From: Stappia sp. ES.058
GTDB taxonomy: Bacteria > Pseudomonadota > Alphaproteobacteria > Rhizobiales > Stappiaceae
Direction: 5' to 3'
NCBI RefSeq assembly: GCF_900105595.1
Contig: NZ_LT629784.1
Span: 3,348,001 to 3,412,000, forward strand
Length of the DNA: 64,000 nucleotides
Of this stretch, positions 34,709 to 48,469 are shown in pieces. Made by a program: the position numbers and the translations under genes. The notes below the pieces were generated by a model, which saw only the letters and a list, made by a program, of their open reading frames with translations, ran no database searches and was not told the origin of the DNA. The stretch's first letter is position 1, and each line of letters starts with the position of its first letter.

Positions 34709-35500
34709 ATGCCGTCGACCCCGGACCTCGTTTCTTTCACGGATCGTCTTGCGGACACGGCCGGCAGGACCATCCTTCCGCATTTTCGCGCGGATCTTTC
34801 GATCGAAAACAAGCTGGACGCCGGCTTCGATCCGGTGACGATCGCCGACCGCGCCGCCGAAGCCGCCATTCGCGAGATCATCGAGGCGGAGCATCCCGAC
34901 CACGGCATCCTTGGCGAGGAGCACGGCAACGTGCGTCTCGATGCCGAGCATGTCTGGGTGCTGGACCCGATCGACGGAACCCGCGCCTTTATCTGCGGCC
35001 TGCCGACCTGGGGCACGCTGATCGGTTTCATGACCGCCGGCGTTCCCGCCTTCGGCGTCATGGACCAGCCCTTTGTCGAGGAGCGCTTCTACGGTGACCG
35101 GACAGCCGCCTGGCGACAGCACCACGGCAAACGCAGCGTGTTGAAGACACGCGCCTGCGCGCGCATCGAAGATGCGATCGCCTGCACCACACACCCGGGG
35201 CTTTTTGAGGGCGCGGAAAAGGCGGTCTATGAGGATATCGAGCAGCGCGTGCGCACGGCCCGCTACGGGACCGATTGCTACGGATACTGCATGGTCGCCT
35301 CCGGCCAGGTGGATCTGGTGATCGAAACCGGGCTGCAGCCCTATGACATCGTCGCGCTTGCGCCGATCGTCGAGGGCGCGGGCGGGGTCGTCACGAACTG
35401 GTCAGGCGGCTCGCCGGCCAATGGCGGTCAAATCGTCGCCAGCGGCGACACACGGCTGCATGAGGCGGTTCTGGCGCGTCTGGCATCGGCGGCACTGTGA
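34709..35500 (+). CDS. hisN: histidinol-phosphatase, inositol monophosphatase family (HisN type)
   Basis: A 263-residue Mg-dependent phosphatase. Metal and phosphate site residues: IADRAAEAAI near 47, ILGEEHG near 70, WVLDPIDGTRAFICGLPTWG near 90 and CYGYCMVASGQVDLVIETGL followed by PYDIVALAPIVEGAGG near 210. The GTRAFICG variant of the DPIDGT motif and the PYDIVAL ending match HisN-type histidinol-phosphatases rather than SuhB, but the families are close. AGGAG precedes the ATG. No other his gene is nearby. Its stop is 15 bases from the convergent lysophospholipase stop. Confidence 0.87.
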   Translation: MPSTPDLVSFTDRLADTAGRTILPHFRADLSIENKLDAGFDPVTIADRAAEAAIREIIEAEHPDHGILGEEHGNVRLDAEHVWVLDPIDGTRAFICGLPTWGTLIGFMTAGVPAFGVMDQPFVEERFYGDRTAAWRQHHGKRSVLKTRACARIEDAIACTTHPGLFEGAEKAVYEDIEQRVRTARYGTDCYGYCMVASGQVDLVIETGLQPYDIVALAPIVEGAGGVVTNWSGGSPANGGQIVASGDTRLHEAVLARLASAAL

Positions 35501-35515
35501 CGGGAGCCACCTGCG

Positions 35516-36472
35516 TCAGAATCTGACGGCTTGCGGCATCCCGTCGGCGACGAAGGCATCGAAGGCGGCAAGAAACTGGTCGCGATAGAGATCGTCTTCC
35601 ATCAGGATTTCATGGCGACAACCCGCTATCTCCAGATAGCGGATCGAACGCGTCCGCAGGGCAAGCTGTTCGGCCGCTCGGGTTGACACGATGATGTCCT
35701 GCCCGGCGGCAACGATCAGCACCGGCAACGGCATCGCAGGTCCGAAATCCGGCGCGCACACGCGACGCATGGCACGGCAGGCGGCGGCGAGCCAGTCAAT
35801 CGTCGGCATGCCGATCTCCAGATCACCACGTGCGTCCAGCACCATCTCGGTGCGCTGGAACCGCGCCGGATCCGAGGTCAGGGGATTTCCGGCAAACGCC
35901 ATGCTGGCATTGGGCCCGACCCGTGGCACGAAGGACGTGCCCAGGCCGATGACCGACAAAGCGGAGGAAAGCGGACAGACCACCGATTGGGACAGCCCGA
36001 CCTTGCCAAGACCGATCAGAGGCGCGGAAAGAACGGCACGCTCGATCTGGGTCCGCAACCGCTGTGCGGCAAGCAGCAGCACCAGACCGCCGGTTGAATG
36101 CGCGAGGGCGAAATGCGGACCCGGCATTGAGGCGAGTGTGACGTCGCGCATCACCGTTTCCAGATCCGTCACGAAATCCGCGAAATCGTCGACGTGTCCG
36201 CGCTTCGGGTTGCGCAAGAGCCGCGACGAACCGCCCTGCCCGCGCCAGTCGAAGGTCACAACCGCGAAGCCACGGGCCCGCAGGTCGGAGATCGTCTCGA
36301 AGTATTTCTCGATGCATTCGGCACGTCCCTGCAGAAGCGTTACCGTGCCCTTCAACGGGCGATGGCTTGGCATCCAACGGGCCGTTCGAAGGCTGCAACC
36401 GTCCACGGTCCGGATTTCGGCGCAGATGCCGCCCTCGGGGATCGGGTTGTCCGGATGATCATACAGGTCCAT
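35516..36472 (-). CDS. alpha/beta hydrolase, lysophospholipase L2-like (PldB)
   Basis: A 318-residue serine-hydrolase-fold protein. The sequence VTLLQGRAECIEKYFETISD near residue 44, VVTFDWRGQGGSSRLL near 73, nucleophile elbow LAHSTGG near 122, acid in AAGQDIIV near 265 and histidine in GCRHEILMEDD near 288 match PldB-type lysophospholipases and monoacylglycerol lipases. The triad is complete; the elbow starts with Ala instead of Gly. It would act on lysophospholipids at the inner membrane (family knowledge). The start at 36472 fits the family N-terminus but has only a weak ribosome site. Confidence 0.88.
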   Translation of the reverse strand: MDLYDHPDNPIPEGGICAEIRTVDGCSLRTARWMPSHRPLKGTVTLLQGRAECIEKYFETISDLRARGFAVVTFDWRGQGGSSRLLRNPKRGHVDDFADFVTDLETVMRDVTLASMPGPHFALAHSTGGLVLLLAAQRLRTQIERAVLSAPLIGLGKVGLSQSVVCPLSSALSVIGLGTSFVPRVGPNASMAFAGNPLTSDPARFQRTEMVLDARGDLEIGMPTIDWLAAACRAMRRVCAPDFGPAMPLPVLIVAAGQDIIVSTRAAEQLALRTRSIRYLEIAGCRHEILMEDDLYRDQFLAAFDAFVADGMPQAVRF

Positions 36473-36597
36473 GGCAATCCGGAATCTGGATCGGCGGAAC
36501 GCCGGGGGGAAAAAGCCTTGCTTTGTCTTACAGGAGCCCGGCCGCCGGCTCAACACCGGCGACCGCTGGGTGGCACTTTCAAAGAGCGACGGGATGC

Positions 36598-37041
36598 TCA
36601 GAAGCGGCCCCAGAACCCCCAGGTGAAATCCCCGCCGCGGTGATCGCGACGACCGCCCCAGCGATGACCGCCGCGGCCGCGGCCCGGACCACGCAGAACC
36701 GTGCGTCCGACGACCTTGCCGGAATAGGCATCCACCACCAGACGCAAGGGGGCGCCGCGGCGTCCGTTCGCCCGCACGATATAGATGTCGCCGCGCGCAC
36801 GGACCCGGGAAACATTGCGGAAACCGCGGCGGTGCAGTTTGCGCACGATACGGCGCGGACCAAGACGGCGATCCCGGTGACGACGGATACGCTGACCGAC
36901 CTTGATCACCTGGCCGGCATCGGCGGTTGCGGAGAGCGGCGCCGACGGTGCGAAGGACGGGGCGCGCGCATCGAGGGCGTTTGCGGCCGGAGCGGTCATC
37001 AACAGTCCGGCGGCAACGGCGGCGAGAATGGTCTTCTTCAT
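36598..37041 (-). CDS. exported Arg/Gly-rich protein, PepSY-like core
   Basis: A 147-residue protein with a clear signal peptide (KKTILAAVAAGLLMTAPAANA). The core from about residue 58 to 118 (RRIVRKLHRRGFRNVSRVRA, RGDIYIVRANGRRG, LVVDAYSGKVVGR) resembles the PepSY/DUF2874 pattern of a helix and beta strands with a conserved VDAxTGxV-like turn. The tail is Gly/Arg/His-rich (GRGRGGHRWGGRR). Function unknown; very basic exported proteins of this sort may bind anionic polymers (inference). GGGAGACCAGGAT lies before the ATG. It stands alone on the minus strand. Confidence 0.75.
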   Translation of the reverse strand: MKKTILAAVAAGLLMTAPAANALDARAPSFAPSAPLSATADAGQVIKVGQRIRRHRDRRLGPRRIVRKLHRRGFRNVSRVRARGDIYIVRANGRRGAPLRLVVDAYSGKVVGRTVLRGPGRGRGGHRWGGRRDHRGGDFTWGFWGRF

Positions 37042-37261
37042 ATCCTGGTCTCCCGGTTTGCGGCGCGATCAGCGCCTGTTGAACACCCCCAATCTGTCAG
37101 GGGGCACGTGAACCGAACCGGAAGAGCCCGTTCAGAAATCGTTCATCCGCGAAAAACGGCCAGGATCCGCCACCGGGCGGCCATTCGATCCCCTCTTGAA
37201 ACGGCGAAATGCGGTCCCCACCTTTGACAGTGCAGGCGCCGGTCACCGGGCCTGTACGATC

Positions 37262-37340
37262 GATCCCGAAGACATCCGGCCAAGATGGCGGACGACGCGG
37301 ATCGCACCATCAAATGTTGCTCAAGAAAGAGGACACTCAG
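37262..37340 (+). promoter_or_regulatory. ROSE-like RNA thermometer in the hsp20 leader
   Basis: Directly before the start codon, TTGCTC (37317-37322) faces GAGGAC (37329-37334) across a six-base AAGAAA loop. Pairing gives C-G, U-A, C-G, a G-G mismatch and U-A, which is the temperature-labile anti-Shine-Dalgarno helix that defines ROSE elements (UYGCU opposite AGGA). A second hairpin, TCCGGCCA-AGA-TGGCGGA, lies upstream at 37275-37292, and another palindromic stem at 37231-37256. Masking of GAGGA, seven bases from the ATG, at low temperature would repress translation of the small heat-shock protein. Confidence 0.78.
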
Positions 37341-37790
37341 ATGCGTCACATGGATTTCAGCCCCCTTTATCGCTCCACGGTCGGCTTTGACCGGCTGTTC
37401 GCAATGCTTGATGCCAACGCGCAGGATGCGCCGAGCTATCCGCCCTACAACATCGAGCGGACCGGCGAGACGTCCTACCGGATTACCATGGCGGTCGCGG
37501 GCTTCCGCGATGAGGACCTGACGCTTGAAGCGAAGGAACACGTGCTGACGGTGAAGGGCGAGCGCCCTGCTGAAGCCGACAGCGGCGAATTCCTGCACCG
37601 CGGCATCGCCGCGCGCGCCTTCGAGCGTCGCTTCCAGCTTGCCGACTTCGTCGAAGTGCGGGGCGCGAGCCTGGAAAACGGCCTGCTGCACATCGACCTC
37701 GCGCGCGAAATCCCCGAGGCGATGAAGCCGCGCAAGATCGAGATCACCAACGGCGACGGCGCGCGGCAGATCGAAAGCAGCGTGAACTAG
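37341..37790 (+). CDS. small heat-shock protein Hsp20 (IbpA-like)
   Basis: A 149-residue class A rhizobial-type small heat-shock protein, an ATP-independent holdase. The N-terminal arm DFSPLYRSTVGFDRLFAMLD is typical of IbpA-like proteins. The alpha-crystallin domain follows from about 38 (YPPYNIERTGETSYRITMAV, GFRDEDLTLEAKEHVLTVKG, FERRFQLADFVEV, GLLHIDL), and the C-terminal anchor is in PRKIEIT. The start at 37341 has GAGGA at ideal distance; a second Met at codon 4 is less likely. Expression is probably controlled by the ROSE-like leader. Confidence 0.95.
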   Translation: MRHMDFSPLYRSTVGFDRLFAMLDANAQDAPSYPPYNIERTGETSYRITMAVAGFRDEDLTLEAKEHVLTVKGERPAEADSGEFLHRGIAARAFERRFQLADFVEVRGASLENGLLHIDLAREIPEAMKPRKIEITNGDGARQIESSVN

Positions 37791-37814
37791 TCAGACCGGT
37801 CCAAACGCCTCGTG

Positions 37815-37839
37815 CCGTCGATGATCCCCCGATCGACGG
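37815..37839. other. hairpin after hsp20, possible transcription end
   Basis: CCGTCGAT (37815-37822) and ATCGACGG (37832-37839) form a perfect 8-bp stem 25 bases after the hsp20 stop. No T-run follows, so it may be a stability element or weak terminator. Confidence 0.35.
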
Positions 37840-37950
37840 ACCGGGGCCACCGGGCCAGAAGGCGCCGCGCGGATCTTCACGGATCGGCGCGGCGTCGTCA
37901 TTGTGAAACGACGCTTTGGTCCGGCTTGCCGCAAACCGTCGTGGGCACGC

Positions 37951-38979
37951 TCAAAGCAGCGCGACGAACCGGTCGACCTCCTCGGCGGTTGTCTCGAAGC
38001 TCGCGACAAGCCGGACCACGTGTTCGTCGTCCTCACAGCCCTCGCGCGACCACTCGTAGAATTTTGCACCCTCGCCCCTCAGCTTCGCGATCTGCGCTTG
38101 CGTCAGGACCGCAAAAACCTCGTTCGCCTGTACGGGCCAGGCGACACGCGCGCGTCCGCCCTGCCCGATCCCTTCGGCAAGACGCGCGGCTGCCCCATTG
38201 GCGCTGCGCGCAAGATCGAGCCAGTGATCGCCTTCGAAGTACCCGTCGAACTGCGCTGCCACGAAACGCGACTTGGAAAACAGGTGCCCGGCACGCGCGC
38301 GATGAATTGCAAGATGCGGCAGGGACTGCGGGTTGAACACGACCATCGCCTCGGCGCACCAGCAGCCGTTCTTGGTCGCGCCGAACGACAGGACGTCGAT
38401 CCCGGCCTTCCAGGTGAGCTCTGCGGGGGTTGCCCCCAGATGCACGAGTGCGTTTGCGAAACGGGCGCCATCCATGTGGCAGACAAGCCCGTTTTCGCGC
38501 GCCCGCGCGGTCAGCGCTGCAACTTCGCCCGGCGAATACACCGTGCCGCATTCTGTTGCCTGGGTGAGGCTCAGTGCCGCAGGCACGCCGAAACGGCTTC
38601 CCTCGCGGTATTTGGCGAGAGCCTCGGCCACCGCATCGGGTGCGATGCGACCGGCCGTCGTGGCGAGCGGCAGGATCTTCATGCCGTGAGTGTAGAACTC
38701 GGCCGATCCCCATTCGTCACAATGAAGATGCGCGGTTTCGCTTGCCAGGACCAATCCGCCCGGGCGCGCGCAGGCCGCCATTGACAGTGCATTCGCTGCC
38801 GTGCCGGTCGCCGTGAAAAGCACCGAAACGTCAGTTTCGAAGATGTCCCGGAAGCGCTGGGTGATCCGGTCGGTGAGCGGATCCGCACCGTAGGCCGGCG
38901 CAGAACCGTGATTGTGGCGGGTGAGCGCATCCATCACCGGCTGCGAAGCCCCCGCCCAATTGTCGCTGGAAAAGTTCAT
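37951..38979 (-). CDS. low-specificity L-threonine aldolase / beta-eliminating lyase family
   Basis: A 342-residue PLP enzyme of the threonine-aldolase family (threonine to glycine and acetaldehyde). It begins with NFSSDNWAGASQPVMDAL and has YGADPLTDRI near 30, TATGTAANALSM near 56, VCHMDGARFANAL with the pyridine-nitrogen Asp170 and SFGATKNG with the Schiff-base Lys203. The pattern is that of the bacterial LtaE/GLY1 group; specificity between L-threonine, L-allo-threonine and related beta-hydroxy amino acids cannot be read from sequence. The start at 38979 matches the family N-terminus. It is divergent from gltB with a 600-base gap. Confidence 0.92.
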   Translation of the reverse strand: MNFSSDNWAGASQPVMDALTRHNHGSAPAYGADPLTDRITQRFRDIFETDVSVLFTATGTAANALSMAACARPGGLVLASETAHLHCDEWGSAEFYTHGMKILPLATTAGRIAPDAVAEALAKYREGSRFGVPAALSLTQATECGTVYSPGEVAALTARARENGLVCHMDGARFANALVHLGATPAELTWKAGIDVLSFGATKNGCWCAEAMVVFNPQSLPHLAIHRARAGHLFSKSRFVAAQFDGYFEGDHWLDLARSANGAAARLAEGIGQGGRARVAWPVQANEVFAVLTQAQIAKLRGEGAKFYEWSREGCEDDEHVVRLVASFETTAEEVDRFVALL

Positions 38980-39586
38980 GCCCGATCTAGTCCCGGCAAG
39001 GCGCGGCTGGCAAGTCCCCACGGCAACCGATGCCCGTCATCCCGTCCGCCGGACAGAAAATTTCGGCGTGGACGGGCCACCTGGTCGAAAGTGACAATTT
39101 GCTGCGCACACACGAAAGAAATAGTTTATAAGGCCGGTCGCAAGCCGCTTGCTCCCTTTTCGGAAATCTGGCATTGTTCGCCGCTCCCAATAGGACAGGA
39201 ATACTGTCCCTTTTGGGAATGATAATCCGGAGCCCCGATGGTTTCGCGACTGGCGCGCCCTAGGTTAAGCGATTGCTTGACGCCGACGGCGCTCCGGGCA
39301 GGGGATGAAAGCTGCCAGCACCGCCACAGGCGGGGCGTCCGCCGGAGCGGTTTGGACGGGCGGCTTGGGGCGAAGGGTCAGGCTTGCATCCGGCACCGCT
39401 GGGGACGGGAGCGTTGCGCTTCCTGCCCCCACCGCAAATGCGGGCGGGCCAACGGAGCGGGACCGCTTCACGAAAGTCAGCGTCAGGGCTCTTGCCTGTT
39501 CGCCGGACGAGCCGCGTTGCCCGAGGGGAACGCGACCCGAACGGGAGAGGACGAACCGGACGCCGGGATGAGACAAGAGGGCTGAG
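38980..39586. other. long (607-base) gltB leader region
   Basis: This is the longest non-coding stretch in the window. The first 200 bases are A+T-richer and contain the nested inverted repeat at 39185-39218 and GATAAT at 39221. The remaining 350 bases are GC-rich with overlapping open frames on both strands that I could not tie to a family. If transcription starts near the repeat, gltB has a leader of more than 300 bases. Confidence 0.5.
39185..39218. promoter_or_regulatory. nested inverted repeat upstream of gltBD
   Basis: An outer pair TCCCAA (39185-39190) and TTGGGA (39213-39218) encloses an inner perfect pair GGACAG (39193-39198) and CTGTCC (39204-39209) around GAATA. GATAAT, a good -10 hexamer, follows at 39221-39226. 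It could be an operator or an RNA hairpin at the start of the leader; the regulator is unknown. Confidence 0.5.
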
Positions 39587-44323
<4,737 letters not shown>

Positions 44324-44338
44324 GGGGAGACGGAGAAC

Positions 44339-45769
44339 ATGGGAAAAGTCACCGGTTTTCTGGAAATCGATCGGCAGGAACAAAAGTACCAGCCGGCGTC
44401 GGACCGTATCCGCCACTTCAAGGAGTTCACGCTCCCGCTGGAGGACAAGGAAGTCGAGCGCCAGGCCGCCCGCTGCATGGACTGTGGCATTCCCTATTGC
44501 CACGGCCCCGTCGGCTGTCCGGTCAACAACCAGATCCCCGACTGGAACGACCTGATCTACAACGGCGACTGGGAAGAGGCGGCGCGCAACCTGCACTCCA
44601 CCAACAATTTCCCGGAGTTCACGGGCCGCATCTGCCCCGCACCCTGCGAGGAAGCCTGCACGCTCAACCTCGAGGACGTGCCGGTCGCGATCAAGACCGT
44701 GGAACAGGCGATTGCCGACAAGGCCTATGCGGAAGGCTGGATCAAGCCGGAACCGCCGGCGGTGAAGACCGGCAAGACCGTCGCGGTCGTCGGCTCGGGA
44801 CCGGCCGGCATGGCCGCGGCCCAGCAGCTGGCGCGCGCCGGCCACACGGTGCATGTCTATGAGCGCCAGCAAAAGGCCGGCGGCCTGATGCGCTACGGCA
44901 TTCCCGACTTCAAGATGGAAAAGCACTACATCGACCGCCGCGTCGAGCAGATGGAAGCCGAAGGCGTTGTTTTCCACTATGGCGCCGATGTCGGCGTCTC
45001 GGTCACGGTGGATGAACTGAAGCATCGCCACGACGCGCTGCTGCTGACCTGCGGCGCGGAACGCCCGCGCGATCCGGGCCTGCCCGGCATGGATCTTCAG
45101 GGCTGCATGTATGCCATGCCGTTCCTGGTGCAGCAGAACCGCCGCGTCGGTGGCGAGGATGTCTCCGGCGAGGCGCCGTTCTGGGCCGGCGGAAAGCATG
45201 TCGTCGTGATCGGCGGCGGCGATACGGCGTCCGACTGCGTCGGCACCTCGTTCCGCCAGGGGGCGCTATCCGTCACCCAGCTCGACATCCGCCAGCGCCC
45301 GCCCGAAAAGGAAGACAAGCTCGCGGTCTGGCCCTTCTGGCCGACCAAGATGCGCACGTCCTCCAGTCAGGCCGAGGGCGCCGACCGCGAGTTCGCGGCC
45401 GCAACCCTCGAAATCGTTGGCGAGGACGGGCATGTAACGGGTGTCAAATGCGCCCGCGTCGATGAAAAGCGCGTACCGATCCCCGGCTCGGAATTCATCC
45501 TGCGCGCCGAACTGGTGCTGGCGGCGATCGGCTTCGCGGGTCCTGCGGAAGGCACCTATCTGGAAGAGCTGAAGGATGAAATGGCCCGCGACGCGCGCGG
45601 CAACATCCTTGCCGACACGGACGCCTACAAGACCTCGGTGGACGGCATCTTCGCCGCCGGCGACGTGCGCCGCGGCCAGTCGCTGGTCGTCTGGGCGATC
45701 CGCGAGGGCCGTCAGGCTGCCCGCTCCATCGACCTGCATCTGACCGGATCCACCAACCTGCCGCGTTGA
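44339..45769 (+). CDS. gltD: glutamate synthase (NADPH) small subunit
   Basis: A 476-residue beta subunit that passes electrons from NADPH through FAD and 4Fe-4S clusters to GltB. The N-terminal cysteine region is [20 protein letters not shown] near 45 and [12 protein letters not shown] near 98. The FAD-binding [20 protein letters not shown] lies near 147, NADPH-binding [17 protein letters not shown] near 287 and the C-terminal FAD motif [19 protein letters not shown] near 440. GGGGAGACGGAG precedes the ATG. A long perfect hairpin follows the stop. Confidence 0.97.
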   Translation: MGKVTGFLEIDRQEQKYQPASDRIRHFKEFTLPLEDKEVERQAARCMDCGIPYCHGPVGCPVNNQIPDWNDLIYNGDWEEAARNLHSTNNFPEFTGRICPAPCEEACTLNLEDVPVAIKTVEQAIADKAYAEGWIKPEPPAVKTGKTVAVVGSGPAGMAAAQQLARAGHTVHVYERQQKAGGLMRYGIPDFKMEKHYIDRRVEQMEAEGVVFHYGADVGVSVTVDELKHRHDALLLTCGAERPRDPGLPGMDLQGCMYAMPFLVQQNRRVGGEDVSGEAPFWAGGKHVVVIGGGDTASDCVGTSFRQGALSVTQLDIRQRPPEKEDKLAVWPFWPTKMRTSSSQAEGADREFAAATLEIVGEDGHVTGVKCARVDEKRVPIPGSEFILRAELVLAAIGFAGPAEGTYLEELKDEMARDARGNILADTDAYKTSVDGIFAAGDVRRGQSLVVWAIREGRQAARSIDLHLTGSTNLPR

Positions 45770-45778
45770 CAAACGCAC

Positions 45779-45816
45779 GGCCCGGCCGCGTGTCCCTCAA
45801 GGAACGCGGCCGGGCC
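45779..45816 (+). terminator. 13-bp perfect hairpin after gltD
   Basis: GGCCCGGCCGCGT (45779-45791) pairs without mismatch with ACGCGGCCGGGCC (45804-45816) around a 12-base loop, starting ten bases after the gltD stop. There is no T-run, so it is either a U-less terminator serving both converging genes or an mRNA 3' stabiliser. Confidence 0.55.
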
Positions 45817-45848
45817 GCCGACGCAGCGTGCGGGTCACGCGCGGCTCA

Positions 45849-46862
45849 TCACTTTCCGGGATTGGCGAGAAACGACAGGATGCGCTCGACAAGGGCTGCA
45901 TGGACCGTGCGGCGCACTTGCGCGGATCTCCCGCACAGCGCCGGATCGCCACCCTCCTGCAACAGAATCTCCGGCCCCGCAGGGGTGCAGAGCGGGAAGG
46001 CATCGAAGGGGTCGGCTTTTGCAAGGGTGACGAGACGGACATTCCCGCCGTTGCCGGCCAGCCTTGCAGAGGCGTCTCTCCCCTCGTCTGTCTCGCCAAG
46101 CGCGATCACAAGGGACGGAGCCGCTCTCGTCGCACCGTACCGTGACAACACGTCAGAATATTCCGGCGCGATCGCCACCGCGGCAAAAAGCCCGGGAAAC
46201 TGGTACGAGCGGGCGAGCGGCGCGCGGGCGAGCGTTTCAAGCGCAACACCTCCGGCGGCATACCAGGCACATTCGGGGCCAGACGTATCCGAACATGATC
46301 GCATGACGGCATCCGGATCAAACCGGTGGCCGGAAAGGGCGAGCGCCGCGGTCCCGCCGAGTGCGAAACCGACCGCCGAAATCCGGGCCCGGTCTATTCG
46401 CCCCGCCCAGCGCGGATCGCCAAGCACAGCTTCCATTGCGCGCTTCATGTCTTCGGGTCGCCGCCAGATCTCATCAGCCCCCGCCCGCGCGCTCTTCGGC
46501 CAAGGCGCGTTCACCTCCACCACGACATGACCCGCAACGGCAAGCATCGCACCGAGCCAGGCACCGGAATCCGGGCTCGACCGGATTCCGCCATGCGACA
46601 GCAAAACCAATGGAAACGGCCCCGGGTCCGGCTCGGCGCCTGGCACCGCATGCGGTCCGAGGAAAACGGCGTTCCCGGTAACGGCCCGCGGCGAACCGCG
46701 ATGCGCCGGATACCAAAGCGTCAGCGACAGATCGCGCGCGCCCTGAGGATCCGCAACCGGGATCACGGCCATTCCCGGCGCATCCATCGCATTGACGGAT
46801 CCGAACGGAAGGAAGACAAGGAGAAGAAGGCAGAGATACCGCATGTGCCGGAGCCTTTTCAT
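45849..46862 (-). CDS. exported alpha/beta-hydrolase-fold protein lacking catalytic residues
   Basis: A 337-residue secreted protein related to platelet-activating-factor acetylhydrolase/dienelactone-hydrolase-like enzymes. The signal peptide is in RYLCLLLLVFLPFGSVNA. Fold landmarks are LSLTLWYPAHRGSPRA, FPLVLLSHGGIRSS, the elbow AVGFALGG, LVIALGETDEG and PLCTPAG. In active relatives the elbow is GxSxGG; here the serine position is Ala167. The segment that normally carries the catalytic histidine (GH-x2-FL before the CTPAG element) reads KADPFDAF, so the histidine is missing too. It is probably not a hydrolase; a binding role is inference. Met at 46844 is an alternative start. The strand and frame are otherwise intact. 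Confidence 0.8.
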   Translation of the reverse strand: MKRLRHMRYLCLLLLVFLPFGSVNAMDAPGMAVIPVADPQGARDLSLTLWYPAHRGSPRAVTGNAVFLGPHAVPGAEPDPGPFPLVLLSHGGIRSSPDSGAWLGAMLAVAGHVVVEVNAPWPKSARAGADEIWRRPEDMKRAMEAVLGDPRWAGRIDRARISAVGFALGGTAALALSGHRFDPDAVMRSCSDTSGPECAWYAAGGVALETLARAPLARSYQFPGLFAAVAIAPEYSDVLSRYGATRAAPSLVIALGETDEGRDASARLAGNGGNVRLVTLAKADPFDAFPLCTPAGPEILLQEGGDPALCGRSAQVRRTVHAALVERILSFLANPGK

Positions 46863-46967
46863 GCCAGTGGCACGGAGGGCGTCACCGGAACGCGCCCGCA
46901 ATATCTCCGCGCACCCGCATGCGCAAGCCCGGCCGGGGCATGCGTCACCTGGACCAGGTCGATGCGA

Positions 46968-48338
46968 TCAGGCCGCGTCGCGATCCTGGCTTGCATTGAT
47001 GTTCTTCAGGAAGCCACCGACCTGCTGGTGCAACGCGCCGGAAAGGTCCGCCAGTTCGGCGGTGGCGCCACGGATCTGATCCGTTGCCGAGCGCGTGCTT
47101 TCGCTCGCCTGCGACAATTCCGACATGCTGGACGCCACGCTTTCGGTATTCTGCGTGGCAAAATCGACGCTTTGGGTGATTTCGCCGGTCGCCGCCATCT
47201 GCTTTTGCACGGAACTCAGGATGGTGTTGGAAATCGTGTGGATCTGCTCCACCGTTCCCGCGATGGAGCGGATCGCGCCCACCGCCTGCTCGGAAACCTG
47301 CTGCACCGCCTCCACCTGCTGGGAAATGTCCTCCGTGGCGCGCGATGTCTGTCCGGCAAGCGTCTTCACCTCATTGGCGACGACGGCAAAGCCGCGTCCC
47401 ATCTCCCCGGCACGCGCGGCCTCGATGGTCGCATTGAGGGCCAGCAGGTTGGTCTGATCGGCGATCTGCTTGATCAGGTCGACGACCTCGCCGATCGCGC
47501 GCCCGCTTTCCGCCAGCCGACCGACGATCGTGTCGGTTGCCCGCGATTCGTCGACCGCCGCCTGCGCCATTCTGGCGGATTGCTCCATCTCCCGCCCGAT
47601 CGCGAGGATGGATTGTGTCATTTCCTCCGCAGCCTCCGCCGCAGTGGCCACAGAGCTGGAGGCCTGCTGCGAGGAATCGGAGGCGGCGCCGACGGCCTGA
47701 GACGCCTGATCGACCGCACCGTCGAGATCGTTGGAAAGTCCGCCGACCCGCTGCGCCGCCGTGCTCAGGCGTTGCACGACACCGACAACCGACGTTTCGA
47801 ATTCATTCGCCACCTGGCGCAGCGTCTCGACGCGTTGACTGGCCAGGTCCTCCTGCTGCTCAAGGGCGATGCGCGCATCCTCGACCGCCTTTTCAGCAAG
47901 CTTTTCGCGAAAACCGGCCACCGATCGCGCGATTGACCCGATCTCGTCGCCCCGATCCGCACCGGCGATCTCGATCTTGAAATCCCCGTGCGACAGTCCG
48001 TCCAGACCGGTCTGCAACGCCTTGAGAGGCCGCCTGACGCCCATGGCAAGGACATAGGCCATGGCGAGGAACGCCACGCCGACGGGCATGCACACCAGCG
48101 CGATCTCGACCATCTCGCCAAGGATCAGCCGATCAAGACTGGAGGCTGCATCCGGCCCGAGAAAGGACGATGCCTTGGTCGGGTCGCCCAGCGCCCGGGT
48201 GAGCGAGGTGCGGAATGTATAGAAAGCGAAACCCGTGCCGCCCAGCATGATCATCGCGGCGGTGCCGACCATGAGCATAAAACGCCCCAGGACAGTCAGG
48301 GAGAAAAGCGAAGAACGGGAAGAACGGGAAGAAATCAT
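46968..48338 (-). CDS. methyl-accepting chemotaxis protein with minimal periplasmic part
   Basis: A 456-residue chemoreceptor. Helix 1 spans about 16-40 and helix 2 about 75-99, with only about 35 residues between them, too short for a ligand-binding domain. A HAMP domain ([20 protein letters not shown]) follows. The signalling domain from about 200 has the conserved hairpin tip with [20 protein letters not shown] and [15 protein letters not shown]. It probably senses a cytoplasmic, membrane or redox cue, or works with a partner protein. No CheB/CheR pentapeptide is seen at the C-terminus. The start at 48338 has AAGGTCGG upstream. It lies between two degenerate hydrolase genes on the same strand. 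Confidence 0.93.
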   Translation of the reverse strand: MISSRSSRSSLFSLTVLGRFMLMVGTAAMIMLGGTGFAFYTFRTSLTRALGDPTKASSFLGPDAASSLDRLILGEMVEIALVCMPVGVAFLAMAYVLAMGVRRPLKALQTGLDGLSHGDFKIEIAGADRGDEIGSIARSVAGFREKLAEKAVEDARIALEQQEDLASQRVETLRQVANEFETSVVGVVQRLSTAAQRVGGLSNDLDGAVDQASQAVGAASDSSQQASSSVATAAEAAEEMTQSILAIGREMEQSARMAQAAVDESRATDTIVGRLAESGRAIGEVVDLIKQIADQTNLLALNATIEAARAGEMGRGFAVVANEVKTLAGQTSRATEDISQQVEAVQQVSEQAVGAIRSIAGTVEQIHTISNTILSSVQKQMAATGEITQSVDFATQNTESVASSMSELSQASESTRSATDQIRGATAELADLSGALHQQVGGFLKNINASQDRDAA

Positions 48339-48469
48339 GTCGCCGACCTTGTATTCGATCCGCTGACATCCTTCCTTGAATTGATGAAAAAAGAGAAAAC
48401 CCCCGACCGATTTCAACGCGGCCGATCAAGGGTGCGCTCCGCCGTCGCTTGACGGTCGGCGTGTTGCGA

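Noticed and set aside
36598..37041. Arg/Gly-rich tail of the exported protein as a DNA-level repeat or frameshift product
   Set aside because: The repeats are irregular at DNA level and the signal peptide and core are in the same frame.
45849..46862. The degenerate alpha/beta hydrolase as a pseudogene
   Set aside because: No stop, frameshift or truncation, and an intact signal peptide. Loss of catalytic residues alone does not make it a pseudogene.
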